Shown here: positions 15,645 through 26,739 of the stretch, one piece after another
Layout of the letters: every line of letters begins with the position of its first letter
Position numbering within the stretch: position 1 is the first letter of the stretch
From: Plazaster borealis
Lineage: Eukaryota; Echinodermata; Asteroidea; Forcipulatida; Labidiasteridae
Reading direction: 5' to 3'
DNA length: 64,000 nt
Assembly: GCA_021014325.1 (NCBI GenBank)
Contig: CM037463.1
Span: 24,050,526 to 24,114,525, forward strand
Position numbers and translations under genes: made by a program
The notes under the pieces: generated by a model
Seen by the model: only the letters and a program-made list of their open reading frames with translations
What the model was told of the DNA's origin: nothing
The model's database searches: none

Positions 15645-16702
15645 AACTACTGGATGGCCTCCTTCCGGATTTTGATTTTGAAGAAAGCACATAATTTATT
15701 CTCTGTTTTGTTTTATGCTGATTTCATTTTGAACAACAATCCCCTCATTGAGGTGTTTTATTGGTTTCATCTTAACAGACAAACTTCCTCCGAGTGTAAA
15801 ATGAGAATGAAATTGTGCTGTGTGGTCTTCGTCTGGTTCCCAGTAACCAGTATTCTTGATGGATTTGGAGAATGAGAAAGGGCCAGACTATCCTATTTGT
15901 CAGTGTTGAGAGCTGTTGTCTGGATTTGTGTTTATGCAAAACCTGATGTCTGCTCCTCGATGAATGGTGATTTTACTCATAGTGCAGAGTGGACAAAAAT
16001 ATCGAACAATGCATGACATCATTCGACACCCAAAGACTGCCCTCTATTGAATTATTTCTTGCATGCAGTTTTGTTTTTTCCCCCTTCCCCTGTCCAGTCT
16101 TGATCCAAGATGTAACTGTATGATTCATGTCATTGATTGATGCATGATTAAAAATGACTTAACAACATTGATACACTGGTGGGGGAAAACATATATATCA
16201 TAGCGCCCTCTGTGGTGTGAATTAATGTACATGTTATGCTAAAAGATAAACCGAAAGTATACAGTTTTAGCAAAAGTTATCAATTATGTCCACTTTCAAC
16301 CATTGATCAGATAGCACCAAAAGAGGGCGCTCTAATAAATGTGAACATTATCATTGGGAACAATGGAAGTTATAGGCCTACTTGCATAATAATAATAATA
16401 ATAATAATGAAAACTTATAAAGCGCACAAATCCAACAAAGTGCTCATGGCGCTAAAATACAAACAATAACATTCAAATTATGTACAATAACCAAAATTAA
16501 AACGTAAGCCTAAGTAGAGAATAAATCTAGAACATGCGGTATAGAAAAACAATACAAATGCAATATATAAGAAAAACATCAAAGGCATGCAGAAGAACAA
16601 TCGATATTTATGGGAGAAATAACATGACAAGTTATATGCGTTATGCATTATTCAACGTGGGTGTTGACAAATCAGAATGTAGAGTTACTTGAATAAATTA
16701 TG
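15645..16702. other. MTX2 3' flank and SINE-tail fragment
   Basis: 3' UTR and flank of MTX2. AATAAA occurs at 16520-16525, far from the stop, and no closer canonical hexamer is obvious, so the transcript end is unassigned. At 16388-16470 an (AAT)7 tract followed by CTTATAAAGCGC...CATGGCGCT looks like the reversed tail of a SINE. Confidence 0.4.
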
Positions 16703-17060
16703 TTAAATGCATTGTATCTGGTTGGTAATTGGAACCCACTGCTTGTTTCAATACTATAGTTGTAGATATTGACCACAAAAACTAACCTGTGGAAATATCA
16801 TTTCAAAATGTGGTAGCGTTTTTGAGAAATTGCCGAAAATCTGGAGCGGTTATGTCCACGCAGGAAGAATAATCTGCAATTGGAATACACAATCTGAGAA
16901 GCGTTACTGACGCTTCTCAGATTCAAAGTTTGGGGGATAAAAAATGATATCTTTTTCCATATAACAGCAGTACTTCAAAGTGAAAAGTTTCTCAAAATGC
17001 ATTATACTATCCAAAGCTCCTGTACTTCTTACCAAGTAAGTTTTTATTGCCATTAATGTA
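16703..17060 (+). mobile_element. TM-B element, copy 1 (right end lost)
   Basis: TM-B is the group with CTGGAGCGGTTATGTCCACG, a central palindrome built on CTGAGAAGCGTTACTG, and a right half reading CTTCTTACCAAGTAAG. This copy starts at TTAA (16703) and contains GAAGCGTTACTGACGCTTC as its hairpin. The right terminal repeat and TTAA are missing, so it is truncated. Confidence 0.75.
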
Positions 17061-17389
17061 TAGCAAAAACAAGATTACGATTCTCAAGTAATTGATCGAT
17101 CTTGGATGACTGTTAAGTTCAAATGAAGCATAGATTTCGCTGCTTGGAATGTTCTGAAACGTTCAATTTGAACAAACATAGTATAATGAAAACGCTGACA
17201 TACTCGGGTGCCCGTGTAAAGTGCGAGCAACCACTTGTCGAGTTGTGCACAGTGCAGTGTAGTTTTATATATGTAAACAATGACTGCATTTCATTAACAT
17301 GTATTTAAATATATGAATAAATTAAAACACAACCTCGTGCTCAACTACGTGCAGGTTGTTAAGGGTTCGTGGTGCCGCTGTTGCAGGAG

Positions 17390-17531
17390 ATTCTGTCCCC
17401 CCGGAGATTCTGTCCCCCATACGGCGAACTGTGTACAAACTTATTTTGATAGCTCCCTCTTTTGAATCCTCCTCCTCCAGCCAATGTTAATTTCCCGTAT
17501 GGGGACAGAATCTCCGGGGGACAGATTTCCC
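17390..17531. mobile_element. Foldback with TCTGTCCCCC arms
   Basis: Left arm GAGATTCTGTCCCCCATACG is mirrored by CGTATGGGGACAGAATCTCC at 17495-17514. The arm also contains a direct duplication of GGAGATTCTGTCCCCC. Loop about 70 bp. Confidence 0.8.
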
Positions 17532-17960
17532 TTGAACATCACCGCCACTGGCGTTATAGTTTTGGTGTTCATCATGTGCTGTCATGAGTGACTCGGCCCC
17601 AAAGCGCTGTCTGACCAAAGTGCCATAACCTCTCCCGTAGGTCGTGCTTTTCTGAATGACGCAAAGCTAATGACCCAACCCCCACTTTTCATCGTGACAA
17701 CGGCTCGATCATCGTGCAATGTGCCTGATGATAAGGCATGAGTAGTAACCATACCGTTGTTACCCCGCAACCGTACAGCGTTTCATCCCGTCCCGATTCG
17801 TGACCTCGTTATGGAAGTGTTTGCCATCACCCATCACTTTGAAAATTGATGAGGCATAATTGTTGTTGTTTTTACAGTTTGAAGACGGCTCGATCTTTTC
17901 CTTGGTAACAGAAGACACGGATTAGTTGTTTTAGTTTAATAGGCTAATAAATTAACTATT

Positions 17961-18232
17961 AGGCCAAAATTTCATAAAGCTGTTTACCGTTAGCAAATGT
18001 TTGTGCTTACTATAATATCAAAAAGATGTGCATAAGCAAAGTGTATTTCATAAAACGATCGAGAAGATTTCACAGTATTTGAATTGTTGCGCCATTCATC
18101 TGCTTACAAGAACCGCCGGCAAGCTAGCGTGCCTTTTGCTTTGCTTACCGTTACCGTTAATGAATTAGAAAAGCTGCTAATGGTCACTCCGTAAGCAGGA
18201 AATATCTGCTTACAGGCTTTGAGATTGGGCCT
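17961..18232. mobile_element. Foldback of the CATAAAGCTG family
   Basis: Begins AGGCCAAAATTTCATAAAGC and ends with GCTTTGAGATTGGGCCT. Repeated GCTTAC/GTAAGC words in between allow extensive self-pairing. Relatives occur at 39576-39755 and 63469-63634, and fragments near 6.4 and 9.3 kb. Confidence 0.6.
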
Positions 18233-18658
18233 TAGGGCTGTAAAAGGTAAAACATCGCTGGATACTTTTGCAATATGCCTAAATTATTCACGTAAATACT
18301 TTCAATTCATATCGGTTCATACTCATTGCCTCGTACGTATTTTAGAAGGAGAGAAAAGACCGCATGAAGTTAAGTTATCAATCATATATTATATGACTTA
18401 TTTATAAAAAACTTACTGTATCAATGGAGGGAGGAAACTTATATGTACATGTACTGTGACTGTCATGCTTCGGTCTTTGAACAGACCATGGAGGTAGGAT
18501 TAGCCATGAACAGACCCATTCTTGTGTAAACGTGACAAAAGTGACAAGCCCTGCACCCTTTTCCCTAGTCTTTCTGTATTTCCACGACCCATACAAGTCC
18601 GCGATCCGCCCATCACGAATTACCGCCAATAGAGGGCGCTATCACTCCACGAACTTCA

Positions 18659-18862
18659 AAGCCGTATATTGAGAGAGTTGCAACAACTTGCGATTAGAAG
18701 CCATTTTGTCTCCAAAAAATGCATTGGCGAATACAGGGTGCCAGACTAGTCTGCCCATTGGGTTGTGCTGCATTTGGAACAAAATGGCGTCCAGCAACCA
18801 CGTGACCGGAGAAAGCTGGTCCCTCCATGTCGCAACTCTCTCAATACACAGCTCTGACGAAC
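18659..18862. mobile_element. Foldback with TATTGAGAGAGTTGC arms
   Basis: TATTGAGAGAGTTGC at about 18667 is mirrored by GCAACTCTCTCAATA at about 18832. Inside, AGAAGCCATTTTGTCTCC pairs with GGAACAAAATGGCGTCC. The element is about 200 bp with a short loop. Confidence 0.75.
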
Positions 18863-18916
18863 TTGCAACAAGACTACCTTGTTTTCCCCCAAACGCGGTG
18901 TTTGGAATCCTGGTAT

Positions 18917-19055
18917 CAGGGGCCGATTTCACAAAGAGATAAGACTATAGTCTTATCTGAATTTGGGACCAGAACTGGTCTTAACTTAGGACTAGTCCTA
19001 TCTCTTAGCATTGCCTAGGACTAACTTAGGAAGAGTTTTGTGAAATCGACCCCTG
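18917..19055. mobile_element. Short foldback with CAGGGGCCGATTTCAC ends
   Basis: CAGGGGCCGATTTCACAAA is mirrored by TTTTGTGAAATCGACCCCTG. The interior has several ACTAGTCCTA/CTTAGGA words. CAGGG termini suggest a hAT-type MITE; CCTGGTAT/CCTGGTCT flanks could be an imperfect 8-bp duplication. Confidence 0.65.
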
Positions 19056-20392
19056 GTCTGAGTTTAGGGACATGCTTCATGTGTCTGCCAAAGAATCAAG
19101 GGGGGGGGGGGGGTGATGACACTCTTATCATCCAGGCCGATAAGGATTGTGAAGGACAAGGTTTGGGAAGTTATAGACCCCTGGCACTGACGTCACACAT
19201 CATCTGACGATGATTGGGGAGTCAAATTGCATGCTAGGATATGGTGCGGACGAGTTTCGTAAAATTGTGCATTCTAGGTTACAGTGAAACATGGGGAATC
19301 GACTTCCAAAATGGCGCAACCAATTGATCGTTGGTGATGACGTCAAATGATGATATATATATAGGCCAATCAAAATGCTGTATCTCCTCTAGGGAACCTT
19401 TTGAAACACGGTTTTGAAATCGGCTCGATCCATTGCAGGCTGCTGCCTTGATGAATGCGCGCTATTTCAAAATTAATGACGTTGTCAAGGCCAGAACCGC
19501 AACCGAACAAGGTGAAAACCGAATAGTTTTTTACTGGAGGGCGGATCCGTAACCGAGACTGGAGACGGAGTCGGAGTCGGTGTGTGGGAAATACTGAATT
19601 TAGGGGCCTACTCAGTAAAAGCAGATGAAAAGAAGATGGAACAAGATTTATGCAAAGCAAGGTGTCAACGGACTACGAAACCTTCGACCAATACTTTTTA
19701 ATTTTATTAAATAACTTCCAGTTACAATAAATATGTATTTAATTATCAATTAATATACACCACATTATGATTAATCGAAAGTTATTAACCTCCAACTAAC
19801 TGACCCTTAAAAGTCCCGCCATTTTGTTTTTGACCACTATCAATTTTGAATAGGCAAACATGGAGCAAAGATAGCATGGCATCCCATCTGTGAAATTGCA
19901 GGTTTGTTATCTCAGATTCCATTTCCTTTGTCAGATACTGAAGACGAGGCTGGAAAACAAAATGGTGTCGAATCTTAAAGACCTTTACACGTATCATGCA
20001 ACTCGTCCCACAATAAAGTAACGTTGTGTGAGATTTTAAAAATCGTAGGTGCTGTAATCGCTAACATTTCCTAAACAAGCAGTCGAACAAAACTTTAACA
20101 ACCTGGAAACTCAGTGAAGTGTGTTCTTAAACTCGGTGATCGAACCCTGAGTGTTTTGCGTAGGCGCCCACATACAAAGACGAGCTCCAACCTTTTATAA
20201 AATGCTCAATACATGTAGCATATATGTTTTACAACAATATTTAACCTATATATAGGAATAAACTTAGGAATATGAATAGTTATTGCACATGAAAGTCGTG
20301 GGGTTTCTTAGTGCAGTGCTTCAGCAACAATTTACGCCAAATGTTTCCATAACAAAAATATATATTTCAAGATCAGCATAAGGTTTAGCGTA
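19056..20392. other. Intergenic, no gene seen
   Basis: Contains G13 at 19100-19112, TGACGTCA-type words at about 19189 and 19340 within a weak inverted structure (19171-19365), and GA-rich GGAGACGGAGTCGGAGTCGG at about 19561-19580. No coding signal. Confidence 0.4.
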
Positions 20393-20506
20393 CGCCATTT
20401 TGAGATATGGTCGACACAATACTATGACATAGGTGTGGGTAAATTTGTCTGTATACACCCAAACCAAACAGTGCACTCCCAGTGTCCACCATATTTCAAA
20501 AAAAGC
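20393..20506. mobile_element. Foldback with GAGATATGGNNGACAC ends, copy 1
   Basis: GCCATTTTGAGATATGG is mirrored by CCATATTTCAAAAAAAGC, with GACACAATACTATGA/CAGTGTCC just inside. About 114 bp. Copy 2 at 41637-41758 is inserted in a TM-B element. Confidence 0.75.
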
Positions 20507-20738
20507 TCAACGGGTAAATATTTCTACTTTTGTATATTTAATGGTTGAAATTGGGTATCTACATTTTAATTTGAGTGGACAAGTGTAATCGTTAAACGTT
20601 ATACATTATAAGCGTATACAAACATAATTATACAGACACGCATAAAAACATCTCGACTTTGAACATTTCATGATATGATTAGGGGATCATGGTCTGTCAC
20701 CGAGAAAACTATCTTTCTTTTTTGTGTGCGCTGCTAAG

Positions 20739-21091
20739 TTAAAGACACTAGCTGGACACCTTTGGTAATTGTCAAAGACCAGTCTTCTCCCTTGGTGTAT
20801 CTCAACATATGCACAAAATAACAAACCTGTGAAAATTGAACTCAATTGGTCATCGAAGTTGCGAGATAATAATGGAAGAAAAAACACCCTTGTCACACGA
20901 AGTTGTGTGCTTTCAGATGCTTGATATGAATTCAAATATTTTACTTTTTTTCTCAAAAACTACGTTACTTCAGAGGGAGTCGTTTCCTACAATGTTTTAT
21001 ACTATCAACAGCTCCCCATTGATCGTTACCAAGTAAGTTTTTATGCTAACAATTATTTTGAGTAATTACCAATAGTGTCCAGTGCCTTTAA
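20739..21091 (+). mobile_element. TM-A element, copy 1
   Basis: TM-A hallmarks are TTAAAGGCACTGAACACGTT and its mirror at the two ends, GTGTATCCCAACATATGCAT near the left, a central CTTCTTGCAAGAAG or related hairpin, and CAACAGCTCTCCGTTGC near the right. This copy is bounded by TTAA at both ends and is the most diverged. It has lost the central hairpin. Confidence 0.8.
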
Positions 21092-21759
21092 TGGTCGTCA
21101 ACATTTCAATTTTCCTAGAACGTCGTGGCACCTTGGTCCAAATGGAAGCTCGTTAAGGCCATGTCACAGTGGGCAATTTGTCAGGCAACTTGGAGGCAAC
21201 TGCACTGTGTAGGGCCTACACAATGAGTACTTCAACGGCACAAGAGACATACTTCTAGCTGTAACTCACTATCCCCAAGAAAATAATGAGAAAACTGAAA
21301 TGTGAATGAGTTTTCTTAATGAGATTGCCTCGAACTGGTTGCCTGTAAATTGCCTCGTGTGACATGGCCTTGTCAGCACATGCTTCCAAACGTTTCCCAT
21401 AGACTATATATAAAAGAGGGTTTGTTTTGCACTTTCTCAATGAAAACAAATCCCTAAGTGTTAATTTCAGCTTATTTTGTTGTGTAAATTAGTTAAATTT
21501 TATTATTTGGTTACATCTACCATTGACAATTGACGAACCGATTTTGAACACCAGAGATCCTGCCCCCTCTTTACCAAATCACTTACCCCTGTTGATTGAC
21601 ACCCCCTCTATCTTACTATGACATGGCATGGGCCACCTGAGGATATCATGGTAATGAGCTAACCAGTGTGTACGATGTGTTAAGACAATGGAAATAATAA
21701 TTACATAAATATATTAGCATGTGCTGACAACGTACCTCATTAGAGGGTTTTTAATTACG
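21092..21759. other. Intergenic, no gene seen
   Basis: AT-rich. Near 21150-21370 a weak inverted pair (GCCATGTCACAGTGGGCAAT and ATTGCCTCGTGTGACATGGC) marks another foldback of about 220 bp with low-identity arms. Confidence 0.45.
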
Positions 21760-21900
21760 AGACCCCTTTGCATTTGCCGCCATCGCTGAGGTCAAACAAT
21801 GGAAAAGTGCAAGCGCGTACGCGCCACGCACAATGATAGGTCTTCATTTGACCTCAGTGAGGGCGCTTTGTGAGCTTGTGACGTCATATGGAAGGGGTCT
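21760..21900. mobile_element. Foldback with AGACCCCTTTGCAT termini
   Basis: AGACCCCTTTGCATTTGCCG opens the element and CATATGGAAGGGGTCT closes it. GCTGAGGTCAAA pairs with TTTGACCTCAGT. Related to 61598-61744. Confidence 0.7.
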
Positions 21901-22284
21901 ATAGTTTTCAGACAACAACTTGTTAATTCGTCTTTTTCCTTCAATATCAATCACTGTATCATACCTTTTAGGCAAACCAACAGTATCAATACCAATTTAA
22001 TAAAAAATTAAAATAAACCGAAACCGCCCCCAAATACAAAACAAAACAGTATTAAAGCGCACCAAATTTATCACAATAATTTACTTTGTGTTATAAAAAC
22101 CTTACACTAAGTACGCCTTACACGAAAGCCAATAACTTTTTAAATTTGTTTATTAATTGTCTTAATATAAATACATTGTAAAATCTTCGACTTTTGATCG
22201 AAGTTACGTAATTACAAATAAGGTACCTCACTAATATGTCAATGTAGCGTAGCCAGCACACACACAGAGCCAATACTTGTGAAT

Positions 22285-22440
22285 TGCTGTGAATCAAGAC
22301 GAGGTACAACGTTGGTGATTTTGGAGAAACTTCCAATTTTGTTTTCTCACTGTATGACTCAAGATAAAGTACCTCGTGACTAAAATGCTTACTGTCTTGG
22401 AATCAAGATAAGGTACAGCTTTTGTAATTTTCGTCAAACT
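22285..22440 (-). repeat. Cluster of the TACCTTATCTTGATTC motif (three copies, minus)
   Basis: GAATCAAGACGAGGTAC (about 22289), GACTCAAGATAAAGTACC (about 22355) and GAATCAAGATAAGGTAC (about 22399) are spaced 40-70 bp apart. The same motif forms clusters on the plus strand at 30.5-30.8 and 50.1-50.3 kb, with a single copy at about 33563. Confidence 0.7.
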
Positions 22441-22629
22441 GTGCTGCCATTGAAATGCTTATTGTCTTCATGTTAAACTGTGAATTTAAATAGTTTTTAA
22501 CCTATACCCCACCCCGTCCCCCCAACAAAAATAAAAATAAAAAGAAATAAAAAAAATTAGGGGGTGGTACTGAGAATTTGCCCACTTTCTCTGAGTGGCA
22601 GCATTTTCCCTTCAAATTTTTAAAATATT

Positions 22630-22635
22630 TTTATT
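22630..22635 (-). terminator. Candidate polyadenylation signal of the ANKRD34-like gene
   Basis: TTTATT on the plus strand (AATAAA on the gene strand), 97 bp downstream of the TGA stop. Confidence 0.5.
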
Positions 22636-22731
22636 TGATAAACCCTACCATAATTAACGCTATATATTTTAGGGCATTGTGATAACATAACATAGCAGCA
22701 ATGTGTCGACAGAGAGCAACCTGATTGACAA

Positions 22732-24585
22732 TCAGATGCTATCTGTCGACTCATTGCTTTGGCTGTTATGTTTATTGCGAAAACTCCCTCTGCTCCTGGC
22801 TGCAAATGACGTCATACTTCTCAAGTCCTCGGGCTGCATGGAATGTCTTCTGTCCACCCTCCCTATCCTGCTTGGACTCGAAGGTCCCGATCTGACGGCT
22901 GGCTCTCTTAAGCGACCAATACCTGGGAGGGGTACGCTGGGACTGACCTTAAGCGGAGGCAGTCTTCCTGGCCTGGTTTGAGCTAGTTCGTCTTCCAGGA
23001 TAAATGGGGCAGACCCTCTCCTCTCCCCGCACCTCTGGCGTCGATGCATGGCAATCAGACCCCCTGGACCACCCTCCAGAAGTCCCTTGGAAACAGCCTG
23101 CTTGAGGGCTTGTCCTTCGGTGTCCTCTTCATCGTCGTACTCGGCGGTCTCCTCCATCAGATCACAGTGGCTACTTTGTAAATTGTTAGGGCAGCTTGTC
23201 GCTGGAAGCGAAGGTTTGTTCTCTAAGAGTTCAGATACATTGATTGAGTGGACGGTGTGGCATTTGCGGAGAGGTGGAGGCATACCTGGAAGCGAGCACC
23301 GTCTGCTTGACGGAATAGCAGACATGGGTAACACATTCGGGCGTGGTGTGTTTATTTCCAATTGCCCTTCAATGGGATTAGAGTTTGTCGCAGCAAGTTT
23401 CTGCCTTACTGGCTGGGAAGGGGATAATCCCTGCAGGGTCGCGGTGTTAAAAGCTTCTGCACTCTGCCGGCGTTGCAGAGGTCTTCTCGGCGGTTGGTGT
23501 GGAGGACTAGGTGTTCGATCAGGAGTACCTATGACCTGTAACTGTAGTTCACTTAGGCTCTTGATGGATGTTTGTGATGGTGATGTATTGCCTCTATGTC
23601 TGGGCGATTGAGAGCCCTCATCGGTCAAAGATGCACAGCTCCCGCGTCGGCCCAGCCGACGTTGGTAAACTGCAGAGGCAAGCTTACTTTCAGAAGCTTC
23701 ATTAGGAGATTGGAGGTTTCGTGGCGACTGTGTCCGATGTAAAGAAAAATCATTCTCAGTACCTAGTCCTTCGAATGACGCAGAACGTTCAAGATGGTGG
23801 GAAACAACAGCGGAGAGCACCTTGGACTGATTCTTTAAAGAGTCTTGATTTTGAACCTGATCTTCAGGTGATTTTAAAGTAAGCGATGGAGTCACATGCG
23901 ACACCTGGAGAACGTGAGAGTCATGCTTCAGGTTGATTTCAGAGGGCGTGACGCACATACCATACGGTGGACTCTGTGAAAGAGTTGGGGGAACATCTAG
24001 GTACTGTCTTGTCACTGGCTCTCGCGACCCAATCCCTTTATTTGTGGTGATGATGATCACCTCTTTACCCTGTGCTTTGCAAGCATCCACAAGCAACCTC
24101 AGAACATCCGGGTCCCCTGCATTAACGGCGTACACCAGAGCAGAGGAGCCTTTCTTATCAACCAACCTGACATCAGAATTCCATTTAAGAAAAACTGACA
24201 CCACTTCGGTACCAGCATGATCCTGGCATGCATACATCAAAGCCGTTCGCCCGTGTCTATCCTGGACGTTGGGGTCGCACTTATTCTCCAAGAGGAACTT
24301 GACGATTTTACTCTTGGTGGTGCTCTGAGTGTCTTTATAGGTGCTACTGCAAGCCACCATGAGGGCTGTCCTACCCTCGTCGTTCGTCTTGTTAACATCG
24401 GTACCCCCTTCGATGAGCAGTCGCATTAGGCGAAGTCTACCCAGCCAAGCCGCTTTGAGAAGGGCATTGCCGTCCGTCTGGATGAGTGCTGTCTCCCCTA
24501 GAACTCGTACGGGTTTCGAGGTCATGTTCACGGTGGCCACCGCGGGAATGACGACGGCGAAGTCCTTCATAGAAACAATCAGCAT
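22732..24585 (-). CDS. ANKRD34: Ankyrin repeat domain-containing protein 34 (ANKRD34) family member
   Basis: Single uninterrupted frame of 617 codons. Four ankyrin repeats: residues about 39-70 (ALLKAAWLGRLRLMRLLIEG), 71-111 (RTALMVAC), 112-145 (RTALMYAC) and 146-178 (SALVYAVNAGDPDVLRLLV). They are followed by the family-typical KEVIIITT and TRQYLDVPP. The middle (about 200-515) is a low-complexity Ser/Pro/Arg-rich, probably disordered region. The C-terminal part has the blocks RRGS (about 522), AQTRPGRLPPL (about 534-546) and RRHSMQ (about 579-584), which I recall from vertebrate ANKRD34A/B/C. This pairing of N-terminal ankyrins with the C-terminal box is what makes the assignment. Molecular function in the family is poorly defined; a scaffold role is inference. 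The start is uncertain: Met1 (24585), Met6 or Met21 (24525) are in frame, and vertebrate proteins begin close before the DGN at residue 38-40, favouring Met21. The gene is richer in GC than its surroundings. Confidence 0.9.
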   Translation of the reverse strand: MLIVSMKDFAVVIPAVATVNMTSKPVRVLGETALIQTDGNALLKAAWLGRLRLMRLLIEGGTDVNKTNDEGRTALMVACSSTYKDTQSTTKSKIVKFLLENKCDPNVQDRHGRTALMYACQDHAGTEVVSVFLKWNSDVRLVDKKGSSALVYAVNAGDPDVLRLLVDACKAQGKEVIIITTNKGIGSREPVTRQYLDVPPTLSQSPPYGMCVTPSEINLKHDSHVLQVSHVTPSLTLKSPEDQVQNQDSLKNQSKVLSAVVSHHLERSASFEGLGTENDFSLHRTQSPRNLQSPNEASESKLASAVYQRRLGRRGSCASLTDEGSQSPRHRGNTSPSQTSIKSLSELQLQVIGTPDRTPSPPHQPPRRPLQRRQSAEAFNTATLQGLSPSQPVRQKLAATNSNPIEGQLEINTPRPNVLPMSAIPSSRRCSLPGMPPPLRKCHTVHSINVSELLENKPSLPATSCPNNLQSSHCDLMEETAEYDDEEDTEGQALKQAVSKGLLEGGPGGLIAMHRRQRCGERRGSAPFILEDELAQTRPGRLPPLKVSPSVPLPGIGRLREPAVRSGPSSPSRIGRVDRRHSMQPEDLRSMTSFAARSRGSFRNKHNSQSNESTDSI

Positions 24586-25564
24586 CGGTCAGTCTCCGGG
24601 AGAAATTTTGTAATCCGTCCTGAGGATGAATCAAGTGTGACTCCAATGACCACCTGATTTCCACCGAGTTAAAACAATCCAAGCATTTCGGTCGTAGTCA
24701 TTTCCCCCAAGGAAAACCTATCTGTGGCTCGTCAAGGCTAGTCCACCCGGAGACTTCGCAAAAACTCAAAGGTTTCGTTGATAATTATTGAGAAAGCGTG
24801 GGGAGGAAAATGTGACTATACCTTAAGCAATTTTCTTCAGTCAAGGCATCTCTGGAGAAAGTGATTATTTCAATGTTGGCCTTTTTGTACATTATTCAGG
24901 ATACAGACGGATTGTGTTCATTTTGAGCCATCGCGCGTATAATGCATAATCGAACTGCACAACAAGGTTGATATCTCATTAAACAATCAAACTCCCAGAT
25001 GAATTGAATTAATATTTAATCAGGAAGATGTTTTAATGAGTGTCTCGTAGGGCTGTATTCCAGTCTGTGTTCAGACGCAGGTATGACGTCACTACCCTGT
25101 CTGCTGAACACGTTGTTTATACGGCGTGCTTGGCACCTTATGCCATCACTCTCATCAACAAAGCATTTTACTCCATGCGTTGTGGCGTTCCCATCGATTG
25201 CGTGTCAGCTCATGAAGTTGAGACGATAAGAGGCGCGTTTACCATGAAACTACCGCCTGCTATCCAAGCCATAATCATGTTTACCAACGACAGATAACTG
25301 ATGTCTGTTTTATGGGTTGTTGAATCACCCCATAAAACTGTACACACACGCGACTGAAGTTGCGAAATTGAAGTGTCGTGCCCTACAAAAACCTTGCCCA
25401 GGTCAGAGTTTGGTTATCTGTGGAGAAAAGGAAAAGAGATTAAACATAAATTTCATTCATAAAAAACCCCAAACACGTATTACGCGCAATCAAGAAAGAA
25501 CTCTGCGAGTGCATTTTCGGATGTCTCGGGGAGACCATGTTGAAATAATTTTGAGTGCGTGCGG
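24586..25564. other. 5' flank of the ANKRD34-like gene
   Basis: Presumed 5' UTR/promoter side. No TATA box or upstream coding exon identified. An 85-codon open frame at 25040-25297 (plus) has no recognisable domain. Confidence 0.4.
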
Positions 25565-25955
25565 TTAAAGGTATCGTACACGTTTGGTAATGACTCTGAC
25601 AATTAATGGCAATACAAACTTACTTGGTAAGAAGTACAGCAGCTTTGGATAGTATAATGAATTTTTAGAAACTTTTTACTTCGAAGTACTGCGGTTATGG
25701 AAAAAGATACCACTTTTTATCCCCTAAAAATTTGAATCTGAAAAGCGTTACGGCCGTAACGCTTCTCAGAGTGTGTATTCCAATGCAGATTATTCTTCCT
25801 GCGTGGACATAACCGCTCCAGATTTTCGGCAATATCTCAAAAACGCTACCAGCTTTTGAATTGAAATTTTCACAGGTTAGTTTTATGGTATATATCTACA
25901 ACTATATTGAAACAAACAGTGGGTTCCAATTACCAAACGTATACAGCACCTTTAA
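25565..25955 (-). mobile_element. TM-B element, copy 2
   Basis: Full-length, TTAA at both ends, reverse of copy 1. The central hairpin reads GAAAAGCGTTACGGCCGTAA, a perfect palindrome through GTTACGGCCGTAAC. Its TIR ACACGTTTGGTAAT matches the right end. Confidence 0.85.
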
Positions 25956-26739
25956 AACAAACCTGTCTGATAATAGTAGGGAGCTTTGATGGTTGTCAGA
26001 CAAAACGTTATGGTTGTAATCTAAATTCCATCTCGGTGTAAGGTCGGCACTGATTAATATTGATGGAGAATAATTCTGGATTCATTTTGGACAAACAAAG
26101 TGTGATAAGGTAATACTAATAATTGTGAATGTTTCTTGGAATAGACTGTGCAAGTCTCGCGCATATCGAAAACGAGAAAAAACTTGAACGAAGACTACAT
26201 TTTTCTATGAAATCAATTTCTTTTAAAATTATATTTATACAAAATTAAAATACTCATAGCAAGTTGTTATAAATAGTTTTTCAATTTTTGTATAATAATT
26301 TTTTTTTCTTCAAAATTAACATTGAAACAAAATTAAAACTTGGGACAAGGATGCTTATTGTTACAAACCCCATTTGCCAATCACACCCGAATGTGTTCGT
26401 CTGTCACATAGGTTTAATGACAACATGACCGTCAGTTGGCAGCATTCTTAATCGTTTACAAGTTAACCGGAAACGGAGGTCAAGTCTTATTCTCGGGTTT
26501 TCTTGGCGTTATTTTGTTGAATTGGTTTTACTTTCATATTGTTTATCACTTAGTATTACATTCCAAACACCATATATAATTTTCATGGCCATAAACTACG
26601 TTAAACTTAAATAACTGACGACACAAAATCCCGCCCACGTAAAACTCCATATTATGGTTGGGACCACAATGGTCATGGTCCCGGAAGTTCAAATATGCGC
26701 GAGACTTTCACAGTCCATGCAGACTAAATAAGTAAACAA
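25956..26739. other. Intergenic, nothing recognised
   Basis: AT-rich. TGTGCAAGTCTCGCGCATAT near 26150 and ATATGCGCGAGACTTTCACA near 26693 are inverted copies about 540 bp apart, with ACAACGGTCATG-like sequence, so this may be an old long foldback. Confidence 0.4.

Noticed and set aside
25040..25297. 85-codon plus-strand frame upstream of ANKRD34
   Set aside because: Somewhat GC-rich and coding-like, but no homology recognised; could be promoter-proximal unique sequence.
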